Part shown: positions 16,860-25,208 of the stretch, piece after piece
How positions within the stretch are numbered: the stretch's first letter is position 1
Layout of the letters: every line of letters starts with the position of its first letter
Source of the DNA: Bin87 sp963665395
Lineage (GTDB): Bacteria; Chloroflexota; Dehalococcoidia; Lucifugimonadales; UBA3495
DNA: 64,000 bases
NCBI GenBank assembly: GCA_963665395.2
Contig: OY762251.1
Location: 992,001-1,056,000, forward strand
Direction of reading: 5' to 3'
Program-made: the position numbers and the translations under genes
Notes under the pieces: model-generated
What the model saw: the letters and a program-made list of their open reading frames with translations, nothing else
Database searches by the model: none
Told to the model about the DNA's origin: nothing

Positions 16860-17549
16860 ATGACGGTTATGCTGGATGCTCGGCGCTTCAAGTTGGGCAG
16901 CGAGTCGGAGCGCGCCTACCGGCTGAAGTGGGAAGCGTGGGAATGGTTGTACTGCGCGGCGCGGTGCCGGTGCATCGGCCTTGAGGTACGGTTGCAGGGG
17001 CCGTGGGGTTCCATAGTTGACGTGGTGGGCGTTGGCCCTAACAACGTGATCTACGCGGTGGAGGTCAAAGCGTCCCGCGCCGATTTCGCCCGCGACAACC
17101 ACACCGAGGCGGACATCGCCCGCCTGCGCCAGCGTCAAGCCCCCTTACGCCGCCGTATGGAACTAGCGCAGTCGCCGGGTTATCACTCGGCCAACGGCGA
17201 CCTGACCCGGCTGGAACGGGAAGCGGAACGACTCCGGGAACGGCTGTCCACCATTTCCACCAAGTTCCACGACCCGCGCTTTCTGGCCATCGCCGACTAC
17301 CACTACGTCATGGCCCCCGCCGGCGTAGCGCTGGCCGAAAATTTACCGCCCGGCTGGGGCCTGCTGGAGCCGGGGCCGCGCGAGGTGGTAGCGGCTCCTG
17401 AAAAGGCGATACGCAAGAACGCCGGCATCGTGTCCAACGCGCTGCGCGCCATCGCCCGCGCTAACGCTACCACGATGATGCGAGCCTACGGGGTGCGCTG
17501 GGGCGAGGACGGAGCGACATTTCCGCATCGTAAGCACCGCTTTACCTGA
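16860..17549 (+). CDS. MmcB-like PD-(D/E)XK family protein
   Basis: About 229 residues from ATG 16860 (TTG 16854 and ATG 16869 are alternatives). The core SIVDVVGVGPNNVIYAVEVKASRADF has the D...ExK arrangement of restriction-endonuclease-like folds, as in MmcB-type DNA repair proteins. A 50-residue charged helical insert (LERE..RLRERL) separates it from a C-terminal YHYVMAPAG segment. Stop is 2 bp from the convergent GIY-YIG gene. Nuclease activity is inferred from the motif. Confidence 0.6.
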   Translation: MTVMLDARRFKLGSESERAYRLKWEAWEWLYCAARCRCIGLEVRLQGPWGSIVDVVGVGPNNVIYAVEVKASRADFARDNHTEADIARLRQRQAPLRRRMELAQSPGYHSANGDLTRLEREAERLRERLSTISTKFHDPRFLAIADYHYVMAPAGVALAENLPPGWGLLEPGPREVVAAPEKAIRKNAGIVSNALRAIARANATTMMRAYGVRWGEDGATFPHRKHRFT

Positions 17550-17550
17550 A

Positions 17551-18528
17551 TTATTGCCCTCTTCTTATTTCTTGAAGCGTATTCCCGTCTTCATCTTTCC
17601 ATACAGATGGCCCGCTGCTCCAATTGCCCAAGCACACCGCTGAGGCCCTTGAAGGGGAATTGAACGTGTGCGGCTGTTTGAATTCGTAGCAATCTTCCTT
17701 TTCGACTAAAACTCCGTTTTTGATGAGCTCGTTGCGGTAGTTGGCAGATGCTCCGTCCTTCGTCGGGAAATCGGGGTCGGCAGATTTTGCGGCCCTCGAA
17801 CCAGCCAAAACGACGAACCTGCGGCCATCAGCATAGCCCTGAGCATCCACGAAGTCGCCATTCTGTTTTCGCAGGTTCAAAAACAACGGAAGGACATCCT
17901 CTGCTGGATGGGTTTGCACGTGGTCTGGCCTTCGTTCTTGGAACTGGGTCTGCTGTGCAGAACTCCTGTTGTTTTCGAGCATCTGTGGGGGTACGCGGGG
18001 AGTGTCGAAGAAATTTACCCCAAGCAGCGGCAAACAAAGCAAAATGTTTTCCAGAAACCCATCGGCTTCCGCACTGATAAAGCGGTCTCGCCCAGGGGCG
18101 GGATGTTGGGTGTTGATTAGCTGGCACTGCTTGAGATCCAATGCCAGGTTAATCAAACGGGCTTCCAGATATTCCGTGTGGGCCGTGTTCAATTTTTCGC
18201 TGGTGAACACCACAGCCTGAGACCAAAATTGCTGGTCTGTTGTGTGATCGTATATCCGACCAGCGGGGCCGCGATAACCGTCTGGCCGATTGAACGACGC
18301 GCTTTCTCCAATGTAAGCCTGCGGCAAGCCGCCAAACTCGTCGTCTTCCCATAGAACGTACACGCCAGCCCTTTGCATCTCGTCCCATTGCTGTATATGC
18401 CCGAAATCGTCTCTGGAAAAAACGACTCCTATGCCGTCCCATCCCGATTTCGAGATGATGCGCGGTCCGTTCGGGTTGCCCGAGGCAACCAATAAATTGA
18501 TAGTATAAGGGTTGGCAGTAGTCATCAT
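17551..18528 (-). CDS. GIY-YIG nuclease with C-terminal DUF4357
   Basis: 325 residues from ATG 18528 (ATGATG preceded by GAGGA); a longer reading from 18591 is less likely. The GIY-YIG core is GVYVLWEDDEFGG...AYIGES with GRIYDH following, and the C-terminal 55 residues match DUF4357 (NYRNELIKNGVLVEK, SRASAVCLGN). This architecture is widespread in accessory DNA and presumed to act on nucleic acids in defence or stress. Base composition is lower in GC than neighbouring housekeeping genes, consistent with transfer. Confidence 0.8.
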   Translation of the reverse strand: MMTTANPYTINLLVASGNPNGPRIISKSGWDGIGVVFSRDDFGHIQQWDEMQRAGVYVLWEDDEFGGLPQAYIGESASFNRPDGYRGPAGRIYDHTTDQQFWSQAVVFTSEKLNTAHTEYLEARLINLALDLKQCQLINTQHPAPGRDRFISAEADGFLENILLCLPLLGVNFFDTPRVPPQMLENNRSSAQQTQFQERRPDHVQTHPAEDVLPLFLNLRKQNGDFVDAQGYADGRRFVVLAGSRAAKSADPDFPTKDGASANYRNELIKNGVLVEKEDCYEFKQPHTFNSPSRASAVCLGNWSSGPSVWKDEDGNTLQEIRRGQ

Positions 18529-18661
18529 GTCCTCTGTGCCTTGATCTAGATTGCCCTTTGCTGACGTTTTGGAATGATTATGTAAGGCCACGCAGGAGCT
18601 GTCAACATCCCGAGGAATCTGCGATAGGTCGCCGGCGGTGCCTCGTGGTCAGAGAGTCGGC

Positions 18662-19207
18662 TCAATAGCCGTGCAGCCTCCGCTCATAGCGTCTGTCAGC
18701 CATCGCTCTTTCTATGTTGCGCTCGTTCAACTGGTACAGATAAACCGGTTCGTTGCCCGGGCTATCCAACAAGATGGGATACTCGCCGTTCAGGACGTCT
18801 TGCGGCAAGCCGCGGTAGTCTCTGCCCACGGCAATTGCTGCGTAAGCGGGGCGTCCGGTGAACCGCTCCAACAACCGGGCGCTAGCGATGGCGCGGTCTA
18901 TCCCCTTCTGCTCGGCGTAGAATGCGATTTCAACAGCGACATAGCGAGTATCACCGTTTTCGTCGGCAACCTCAAGCGCCAAATCCATGCGTCGGAACCT
19001 CCGCAACTCCTCACGGGATAAGTCGCTCGCGCCAGCGCTCTGGGCCATTTCCAGCAATTCACCGGAAGAGAGGGATCGACCCATTTCGTAGCCGGTGTCA
19101 AAAGCGACGCCGCCGGCGTCAGCGCGCAACTCATCTTGAGCGTGGCAATAGCGCAAATAAGTTATCGGGTGCCGTCCTCCTTCGAGGATGTCATCGTCAG
19201 GAATCAT
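18662..19207 (-). CDS. PD-(D/E)XK-like protein, paralogue of the 53921 C-terminal domain
   Basis: 181 residues from ATG 19207 (GGAGAGGG upstream). An N-terminal helical part is followed by DLALEVADENGDTRYVAVEI and IDRAIASARLLERFTGRPAYAAIAVG, the same layout as the C-terminal domain of the protein at 53921 (YIAVEASFTVNNRDIERAKRNA). The V-E acidic pair after a beta hairpin resembles a degenerate PD-(D/E)XK core. Function unknown; such domains are multi-copy in Chloroflexota and cyanobacteria. Confidence 0.5.
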   Translation of the reverse strand: MIPDDDILEGGRHPITYLRYCHAQDELRADAGGVAFDTGYEMGRSLSSGELLEMAQSAGASDLSREELRRFRRMDLALEVADENGDTRYVAVEIAFYAEQKGIDRAIASARLLERFTGRPAYAAIAVGRDYRGLPQDVLNGEYPILLDSPGNEPVYLYQLNERNIERAMADRRYERRLHGY

Positions 19208-19249
19208 TGCCGCCCTCTCCATGCGTCCATTATACGCCAGCCAAGCAGC

Positions 19250-20062
19250 CTACCGATTCAGCAGCCACCACTCATCGCTGCCCAGGTTGAACTCAATCCG
19301 CCGGAAACCCTCGGCGTAGGGGACGCCGCAGCGTTCCCCCTGCCGGCGGCAGCCTTCGGTCATCCGGTCCAGGCGTTGCGACCTGGTGCGCGCGCTGATC
19401 TGGGATGCGTGCTTGCTCAGAGCCTCGGCTTTTTGGAGAATGTGCTGTTCGGTGATGGAGACGAAGGTGTCGGGGCGCTCGGATCCCCAGAGCAGGGCCT
19501 CCCTGACTTTATGAGGTTCCAGACCCTCCTCTTTGATTTGCTCCGGGAAGTCCAGCCAGCTCCAGGCGTAGGAAAACGCGGCATCCAGCGCGGCCTGTCC
19601 GCTGTGGCGATGGTCCCGGTGGGTGTGTGAGGTTACGCGGTAGGGGTCGATGCCAAAGATAACCTCCGGCTTGTGGCGGCGGATTTCACGCACCACCTGG
19701 CCGCGATACTCGTAGGTGTCCTCCAGCTCGCCGTCGCCGTAGCCCAGAAAGACCACCTCGGCCACGCCGAGCGCGTCGGCGGCGTTCTGTTGCTCAATCT
19801 CGCGAGTGGCTGCCAGGGATTCCGGAGTGAAGGAAAGGTCACCGGTGCCCTTATTGCCGTTGGTGCACATCAGAATGACCACCTTGGTGCCCGAGTCGGC
19901 GATCCACTTGGCCATGGTGGCCCCACACCCGCCCTCGGCGTCGTCGGGATGCGGCGTGACCACCAGGGCGCTGCGGGGAGCCTCGGTTATCACGCGCGGT
20001 ACCGGCGCGTACTCCTGGTTGGGATAACCCCATCCGTCGATGCCGTGCGGTCTGCTGGTCAT
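19250..20062 (-). CDS. PIG-L family deacetylase
   Basis: 270 residues. The zinc motif PHPDDAEGGCG (about 35-45) and the later HTHRDHRHSG identify the LmbE/PIG-L fold. Family members deacetylate N-acetyl sugars such as GlcNAc conjugates; mycothiol-type thiol synthesis is one possibility, but no partner genes are adjacent and the substrate is unresolved. A mycothiol-dependent-enzyme-like gene does occur at 41146. Confidence 0.87.
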   Translation of the reverse strand: MTSRPHGIDGWGYPNQEYAPVPRVITEAPRSALVVTPHPDDAEGGCGATMAKWIADSGTKVVILMCTNGNKGTGDLSFTPESLAATREIEQQNAADALGVAEVVFLGYGDGELEDTYEYRGQVVREIRRHKPEVIFGIDPYRVTSHTHRDHRHSGQAALDAAFSYAWSWLDFPEQIKEEGLEPHKVREALLWGSERPDTFVSITEQHILQKAEALSKHASQISARTRSQRLDRMTEGCRRQGERCGVPYAEGFRRIEFNLGSDEWWLLNR

Positions 20063-20088
20063 GTTGTTGCTCCGTTATTTGCGAATGG

Positions 20089-20152
20089 GTAGGGGCGAAT
20101 AATCATTCGCCCCTACGTTGCCCTGGATTCCCGCGAAAGCGGGAATGACGGA
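20089..20152. repeat. Palindrome GTAGGGGCGA...TCGCCCCTAC plus CCCGCGAAAGCGGG fragment
   Basis: 20089-20116 is a near-perfect inverted repeat with arms GTAGGGGCGAAT and ATTCGCCCCTAC. 20124-20152 is a copy of the ATTCCCGCGAAAGCGGGAAT hairpin. Both lie between the PIG-L gene and the aldehyde dehydrogenase gene. The first also occurs at 60067 and 60160 with a different loop. Confidence 0.75.
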
Positions 20153-20165
20153 TGCCTTGAGCTAC

Positions 20166-21590
20166 CTACCCGCCCATGTGGAACACGACGGTCTTGAGCT
20201 CGGTCATTTCCTCGATGGCGTAGGCCGGGCCTTCCTTGCCCATGCCGCTGTCCTTGAGACCGCCGTAGGGCATCACGTCAGCGCGCCATTGGGGCGACGA
20301 GTTGATGTGCAGGTTGCCCGAATGCACCTCCAGCGCGAACCGCATGGCCCAGTCCACGTTCTGCGTGAATATGCCGGCGGACAGGCCAAAGCGGGTGTCG
20401 TTGGCCTTGGCGATGGCGTCGTCGATGTCGTCGAAGGCGCTGACGGCTACGGCCGGCCCGAACAGCTCCTCACGGGAAATCAGCATTTCCGGCCGGGCGT
20501 CAGCCACCACCGTGGCGGTGTGCAGGGTGCCCTGCCGGTCGCCGCCGGCGATTACCCGCGCGCCCTGACCCACGGCCTCGGCGATCCAGCTTTCCACGCG
20601 CTCGGCGTCAGTCTGGCGGATCATCGGCCCCATCTTCACGTCCTCGTCAAAGGGGTTGCCCACGCTGAACTCCTGGGTCGGCTTGACCAGCGCGTCCAGC
20701 AGGTCGGCGTAAATCGTCCGGGCGGCAAAAACGCGCTGGGTGGAAATGCACACCTGCCCAGCGTTGGAGAAACTGCTGGACACGGTGGCCGCGGCCACCT
20801 TCTCGATGTCGGCGTCGGACATGATGATGAGCGGGCTGTTGGAACCCAGCTCCATGGTCACCTTCTTGATGCCGGCGTTGCGGCAGATGCGGTCGCCCAC
20901 TTCCATGCTGCCGGTGAAGGTGATCTTGCGCACGTGAGGCGACCCGGTGATGACGTCGCCAATCTCGCCGCCGGAGCCGGTGATGGTCTGGATGGCTTCT
21001 TCCGGCAGGCCGGCTTCCAGCAGTATCTCGGTGAGTTTCAGGGCGGACAGCGGCGTGTCGCCGGCCGGCTTGAGGATTACGGCGTTGCCGCCGGCCAGGG
21101 CCGGCCCCACCTTGTGGCACACCAGGTTGAGGGGGAAGTTAAACGGCGCGATGGCGGCCACCACGCCCACCGGCACGCGCACGGTGAATCCGAACTGGCT
21201 CACCACGCCCGGCGCGGCGTCCAGGGGCACGGTTTCGCCGTGCAGCCGCTTGGCCTCCTCCGCCGACAGGGTGATGGTCTGGATGGCCCGCTGCACTTCG
21301 GCGCGGCCTTCTGCGATGACCTTGCCCTCTTCCCGGGTGATGGTCTCGGCCAGGTCGTCGGCCCGCTCGTCCATCAGGTCGGCGGCGCGCTTGAGGATGG
21401 TGTAACGTCGATGCGCCGGCAGCTTGCCCATCACGGCGGCGCCCCGTACCGCGCTGGCGATGGCCGCCTCAACATCGGCTGCCGAGCCTCGGGGCACGGT
21501 GTCAAAAGCAGTCTGGTCAAAGGGGTTGATGACGGGCATCTTGTCATCGCGGTCAACCCACTCACCGCAGATGTACATTCGCATGGTCAT
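20166..21590 (-). CDS. NAD(P)-dependent aldehyde dehydrogenase
   Basis: 474 residues, complete ALDH superfamily protein. Visible elements: cofactor segment VGVVAAIAPFNFPLNL, catalytic Glu in MELGSNSPL, catalytic Cys in NAGQVCISTQRVF, and EELFGPAVAV. It oxidises an aldehyde to the acid; the sequence is close to the glyceraldehyde-3-phosphate/lactaldehyde-type soluble subgroup but the substrate cannot be fixed. Transcribed alone. Confidence 0.93.
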   Translation of the reverse strand: MTMRMYICGEWVDRDDKMPVINPFDQTAFDTVPRGSAADVEAAIASAVRGAAVMGKLPAHRRYTILKRAADLMDERADDLAETITREEGKVIAEGRAEVQRAIQTITLSAEEAKRLHGETVPLDAAPGVVSQFGFTVRVPVGVVAAIAPFNFPLNLVCHKVGPALAGGNAVILKPAGDTPLSALKLTEILLEAGLPEEAIQTITGSGGEIGDVITGSPHVRKITFTGSMEVGDRICRNAGIKKVTMELGSNSPLIIMSDADIEKVAAATVSSSFSNAGQVCISTQRVFAARTIYADLLDALVKPTQEFSVGNPFDEDVKMGPMIRQTDAERVESWIAEAVGQGARVIAGGDRQGTLHTATVVADARPEMLISREELFGPAVAVSAFDDIDDAIAKANDTRFGLSAGIFTQNVDWAMRFALEVHSGNLHINSSPQWRADVMPYGGLKDSGMGKEGPAYAIEEMTELKTVVFHMGG

Positions 21591-21693
21591 ACTCCTGGAA
21601 TCGGAACGGGATAAGCCGCCGTCAATTCACGGCGGCGACGGCTCGCATTGTACTACATTGTCAGAAGCAGCAACTGTCTTGCTGGTCAAGTGG

Positions 21694-22641
21694 TTAGGCG
21701 GCGATGGGGGCCTGCCAGGGGGTGTTGGATTTGATGATGGCGTTGCAGAAGGTGAGCAGCTTGCGCATACACGCGGTCAAGGCCACCTTGGGAGCTTTGC
21801 CCGCCGCCAGCAGTCGCTGGTAGCAGGCCCGGATGACCGGATTATGCCTGGTGGCGGCCAAAGTAGCCATGTACAGCGCCGCTCGCAACTGTCGGCGTCC
21901 GCCCCAGACGGAGCGTTTGCCCCGCCACCGACCGCTGTCGCGGTTGTAGGGGGCTACGCCGGCCAAAGCGGCGATTTCCTGGTGGCTGGCGTGGCCCAAT
22001 TCGGGCGCCTCGGCGAGCAAGGTGGCGACCAGGACCGGCCCCACGCCGGGGATGGAGCGCAGCAATTCGGCCTTGGCTTTCCAGACCGGGTTGTGCTGCA
22101 ACAAAGCGGCGATGTCCCGGTCCAGTTGGGCCACTTGTTCCCCCAGCAGCGCCAGGTGGTCGTCAATCTGGGCGCGCACCAGTTCCGACGACACGGGCCG
22201 CCGCCGGTTGCGTTCCTGGGTCTGCATGGCAATGAGTTGCCGGCGCCGGAGCGTCAGGGACTGCAACTCCCGCTGTTCAGCGTCGGGCAGTGGACGCACC
22301 GGCGGGCGCAGCGCATCCCCGAAGCCGGCCAGGATCTGGGCGTCTAGCCGGTCGGTCTTGGCCAGCCGTCCGGTGGCCCGGGCGAACTCCCGCACCTGGC
22401 GGGGATTGACCACCACTACGGGCAGTCCGGCCCCGCTCAACTCCGCCACCACAGTCCTTTCCAGTCCGCCGGTAGCCTCCACGATGATCCGGGCCGGTTG
22501 CAGCGGGACCAGTTCCGCCACCAACTGGGCCAGGGCTTCGTCAGTGTACTCCACGTGCCAGGCCTGGTTGGCGGGGAAGGCCCAACCATCCAGGTAAGCT
22601 TGGGACACGTCAATGCCGATGATTGTTTCTCCGGTGGTCAT
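21694..22641 (-). CDS. IS110-family transposase (DEDD recombinase)
   Basis: 315 residues. N-terminal RuvC-like domain begins IIGIDVSQAYLDGWAF with later IIVEATGGLE and KTDRLDAQIL carrying the acidic residues; the C-terminal Transposase_20 domain has LRSIPGVGPVLVATLLAE, ALAGVAPYNRDSG and the catalytic-serine region ALYMATLAATRHNP. The enzyme recombines element and target DNA under guidance of a bridge RNA. Intact, so probably active or recently active. It shares family but not close sequence with the copy at 56288. Confidence 0.92.
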   Translation of the reverse strand: MTTGETIIGIDVSQAYLDGWAFPANQAWHVEYTDEALAQLVAELVPLQPARIIVEATGGLERTVVAELSGAGLPVVVVNPRQVREFARATGRLAKTDRLDAQILAGFGDALRPPVRPLPDAEQRELQSLTLRRRQLIAMQTQERNRRRPVSSELVRAQIDDHLALLGEQVAQLDRDIAALLQHNPVWKAKAELLRSIPGVGPVLVATLLAEAPELGHASHQEIAALAGVAPYNRDSGRWRGKRSVWGGRRQLRAALYMATLAATRHNPVIRACYQRLLAAGKAPKVALTACMRKLLTFCNAIIKSNTPWQAPIAA

Positions 22642-22829
22642 GTTTTACACTCCCCGTACCTTTGGTGCGCCAAGGCCCGGACTACCCTGCCTTGCAATAC
22701 GGGGTCGTACCCCCCACAACGGTTCGGGTTAGCCAAGGGTGAACGGCGCGGCGACCTTGCTGCTTCACGGCTTCGCATAGCGAGCCCCAGGATTAACGGT
22801 CTGCCGCGTCGTGGCTTCTCCAAGATACA
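22642..22829 (-). ncRNA. Predicted IS110 bridge RNA region
   Basis: Non-coding 5' end upstream of the transposase. On the transcript strand it contains CCGTTAATCCTGG (22787-22799), nearly the left flank CCGGTAAATCCT, then a hairpin GGCTCGC..GCGAAGCC, then GTGAAGCAGC (22759-22768), whose complement CTGCTTCAC nearly equals the right flank CTGCTTCTGAC. That is the left-guide/hairpin/right-guide order of a target-binding loop. Exact RNA ends are not determined. Confidence 0.65.
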
Positions 22830-22895
22830 AGGATTTACCGGATTATTCGGATTGGCAGGATTGCCTGACCATCCTGAAAATCCTCAAAATCCCGT

Positions 22896-23588
22896 TCATC
22901 CTGCTTCTGACGAAACGTCGCTCTCGCCCAGGACTATGCTCCGGCCGGTGTTGGTAACCTTATAGTGGCCGGGCCGGCCCGCGATGCGTTCCAGCCACCG
23001 GAACTTGGTGCGGGCCGCGTTGCGCAGGGTCTGGACGAAGCTGTGGGGTATCGGCCAACCGATCAAGGTGAACAGCCGCTCGAGCTCGTCGGGGTCAACG
23101 CTGACGATGTTGAGGTAACGGTGCGCGGCCTCCGCAGCCACGACTACTTTCCGCATATCGCCCAGTGGGTTGACCCGTTGGCAGAAGGCCATGAACTCCA
23201 GCTCATCCGGCGTCGTTCTTACCATCGGGTTGACGCCGTTGGCCTCGCCGTTCAGCGCATCTGACCGGGGGGCCGGCATGGGTGGGGCGGCGGTAACCTG
23301 CTGAACAACGACGGCGGGTCTGGTATCGGCTTGAGGAACCGCGGCCACGGGTTCCGGCGCCGTTTCTACAGATACAGACTTCTCGTGAGCAACGCCGTTT
23401 TCGTGGCTGTGCCCGTTGGTGGAGGCCGGCAGCCCGGATGTGGCTGGCAGCCCCGGCGTGAGCGTCTCGCCGTTGGACCCGACCAGCTGGGGCATGAAGG
23501 AATACAGCACCTCACGCACCAACTCCCGGTCATCGGATTCGATGGAAACCTGGGCGCCCAGTGGCAATGTGATGCTGAGCTTGTTCAT
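22896..23588 (-). CDS. Hypothetical protein with C-terminal winged-helix-like domain
   Basis: 230 residues from ATG 23588 (MNKLSITLPLG); the longer reading from 23696 adds an unlikely tail. Residues 1-40 form a beta-rich start, 41-125 are low-complexity Pro/Ala/Val linker, and the last 95 (DELEFMAFCQRVNP...GRPGHYKVTNTGR) are compact and basic, ending in a wing-like hairpin. No family recognised with confidence. The final codons (SSEAG, stop) are supplied by the right end of the neighbouring family A repeat, so the repeat has replaced the original C-terminus. Confidence 0.55.
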   Translation of the reverse strand: MNKLSITLPLGAQVSIESDDRELVREVLYSFMPQLVGSNGETLTPGLPATSGLPASTNGHSHENGVAHEKSVSVETAPEPVAAVPQADTRPAVVVQQVTAAPPMPAPRSDALNGEANGVNPMVRTTPDELEFMAFCQRVNPLGDMRKVVVAAEAAHRYLNIVSVDPDELERLFTLIGWPIPHSFVQTLRNAARTKFRWLERIAGRPGHYKVTNTGRSIVLGESDVSSEAG

Positions 23589-23700
23589 CCTGCGTCTTCC
23601 AATATTATGGTGTGCGCCCTGTCGCAATAGTAATGGAACGGCGCGTTTGCTGACAAGACGAAACGGCGCCGCGTTTGCCCAATTACCAGCCAGCACGTCA

Positions 23701-24260
23701 TCAGGGAAGGCGAATTACCTTCAACCCGGGAGGATTTCCAAAGTCACGGTCATGGGACAGGAGCGGGCAGTTCAGCAAAATCGCGGTGGCCGCAATCCAA
23801 GCATCGGCAGTGTCCAACCGGCGACCACGATGTCGGCAATCCGCCCGAAGGTCGGCACAGGTTTTTGCCAAGCTCAGGTCGGACTCCACTATATCGTAAG
23901 TCGCGTCCACGTACTCAAAGAGCTCATCTATCCGCCTCTGCCCCCATCTTCCGCGCAAAACGCCATACAGCAGTTCCTCGTAGGTTTGAAACGATATAAG
24001 AGCATGATGCCCAATCATTCGCTCCAGATACGGCCGCGCAATCGGGTTGTTGTGGTAAATATAGGACACCACGTTGGTATCTACGACTATGGCTCATGCG
24101 TACCCACTTTCCTCAAACTGTCATTGCGAGCGCAGCGTGGCAATCTCGTCGCCGGAGCAAACATCGCTCACTCGTCGAGATTGCCACGTCGCTACGCTCC
24201 TCGCAATGACAAAGTGGGTACGCATGAGACGACTATGGGAGGTTGATCAGGGGGTATCAT
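23701..24260 (-). pseudogene. PIN-domain toxin gene interrupted near its start by a MITE
   Basis: The body (VSYIYHNNPIARPYLERM... to HDRDFGNP) is a VapC-type PIN domain, but the first active-site Asp lies in VVDTNVV, cut from its start codon. Removing the 136-bp element 24093-24228 and one copy of the 10-bp duplication ACGACTATGG restores MIPPDQPPIVVDTNVVS, starting at ATG 24260, which overlaps the upstream stop by ATGA. In the present sequence an in-frame TGA lies two codons before the VVDTN segment and no ATG, GTG or TTG precedes the Asp. The RNase is therefore very likely inactive. Confidence 0.8.
24093..24228. mobile_element. MITE (repeat family B) with 10-bp target duplication
   Basis: 136 bp with inverted ends CTCATGCGTACCCACTTT and AAAGTGGGTACGCATGAG around a CATTGCGAG-type palindrome. 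Flanked by ACGACTATGG at 24083-24092 and 24229-24238. Related copies lie at 44478 and 44788. It has no coding capacity, so it must be moved by a transposase encoded elsewhere. Confidence 0.85.
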
Positions 24261-25111
24261 GAGTCGCGGGCCTCGTAAATGACCCGTATAAACTCCTCAA
24301 TGTCAACAGGGTCATCATCGTCGTGCCGGTAAAAGCTGGTTGCCTTTTCCGGGTCAAAGATTTTCGGCTCTCGACTGTAAAAATTGTCCAGTACCGACCG
24401 TTCGGCTTCAATATCCTGTACAGTAATTGTTTCCCATTCATCTCTGGTATTGAAGCGTCCAATACCCCTGACGGCAACATACCGGGTTGCTAACTGCCTC
24501 ATGGCTTCGTTAAGGCTGGCCTCAAATCTCAAGGAAACCGGCGATTCACCGTAACTGTGCAGTTCCGCAGTACCGTTTTTCCAGTTGACTTCCATCAGAC
24601 GGCCGTACAGCAGCGCCTCCTCCGACTTTGAGTCCGCCGCGCCGGGCCGGGCGAGTGCCGCGTCATCGCGGTCAGCGCGGCCAACCGAAATGCTCATCCC
24701 ACTGGCAGCATCGCGCAGCCAGACCCGGCTCACGTCCGGCGACAGGCCGCGGCCAATCGCGCTGAGTTGCTGAACCACCGACCGGGGCAAAGCCTGGTCC
24801 CCACTGCCCTTCCACCCTGAAATGGCTTCCAGGGCCGCTGCCCCGTAGTTCTGGCCGTCAGCCGCCGCCTCCGCCGGGGGCAGGCCCAGCGCAATCGTAT
24901 GCGTATCGGCAGGCGCTTCCAGCGCCCGCAGGGTACTCTGCCGGCGCAACCACTCCGGGGGATGCCCCGGCGTGGCGACGCCGGCTAGATGCGCTGCCAT
25001 CAGCAGTACCGCGTTCTGAACGCATTTCACGGTCTCGTTCAGGTCGGGAACCGGGATGCCGGCGCTGTCGTCCGGCAGATCAAAGGTGATGTTCATTCGG
25101 GCGGCAGTCAT
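24257..25111 (-). CDS. Hypothetical protein paired with the PIN gene
   Basis: 284 residues from ATG 25111 (AGGAG at 7-nt spacing). The middle has a long helical region; residues 190-250 (YGRLMEVNWKNGTAELHSYG...LNEAMRQLATRYVAVRG) look like a small beta-rich fold, and the tail is acidic. I do not recognise the family with certainty. Its stop overlaps the original PIN start by 4 bp, so it is the upstream, antitoxin-position gene of a PIN toxin-antitoxin module. It is intact although its partner is broken. Confidence 0.6.
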   Translation of the reverse strand: MTAARMNITFDLPDDSAGIPVPDLNETVKCVQNAVLLMAAHLAGVATPGHPPEWLRRQSTLRALEAPADTHTIALGLPPAEAAADGQNYGAAALEAISGWKGSGDQALPRSVVQQLSAIGRGLSPDVSRVWLRDAASGMSISVGRADRDDAALARPGAADSKSEEALLYGRLMEVNWKNGTAELHSYGESPVSLRFEASLNEAMRQLATRYVAVRGIGRFNTRDEWETITVQDIEAERSVLDNFYSREPKIFDPEKATSFYRHDDDDPVDIEEFIRVIYEARDS

Positions 25112-25208
25112 CGCATGGCTCCTGTCGCCATGGTAGCACAATCCCAATCCGCCGCGACCCAACCCTCGCCCAGCGTCCGTCGCCAGAGACCTAGTTGTGA
25201 CGACCGGC

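Larger units (their letters stand above)
21671..22829 (-). mobile_element. IS110-family insertion sequence (first copy)
   Basis: 1159 bp, defined by where the flanking repeat is interrupted. An AG dinucleotide (CT on the element's coding strand) lies at both edges, 21669-21670 and 22830-22831, consistent with the dinucleotide core of IS110 recombination. It holds one transposase and a 188-bp non-coding 5' end. No terminal inverted repeats, as expected for the family. Confidence 0.8.
21660..22911. repeat. Repeat family A copy split by an IS110 element
   Basis: Left arm GTCAGAAGCAG (21660-21670) and right part beginning AGGATTTACCGG (22830) and ending CCTGCTTCTGAC (22911) are the two pieces of one family A repeat, separated by the IS110 element. 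AG is present at both junctions. Confidence 0.8.

Noticed and set aside
20118..21614. Long plus-strand ORF opposite the aldehyde dehydrogenase
   Set aside because: It is the antisense shadow of a clear, motif-complete gene in GC-rich DNA; its translation is His/Gly-rich low complexity with no family signature.
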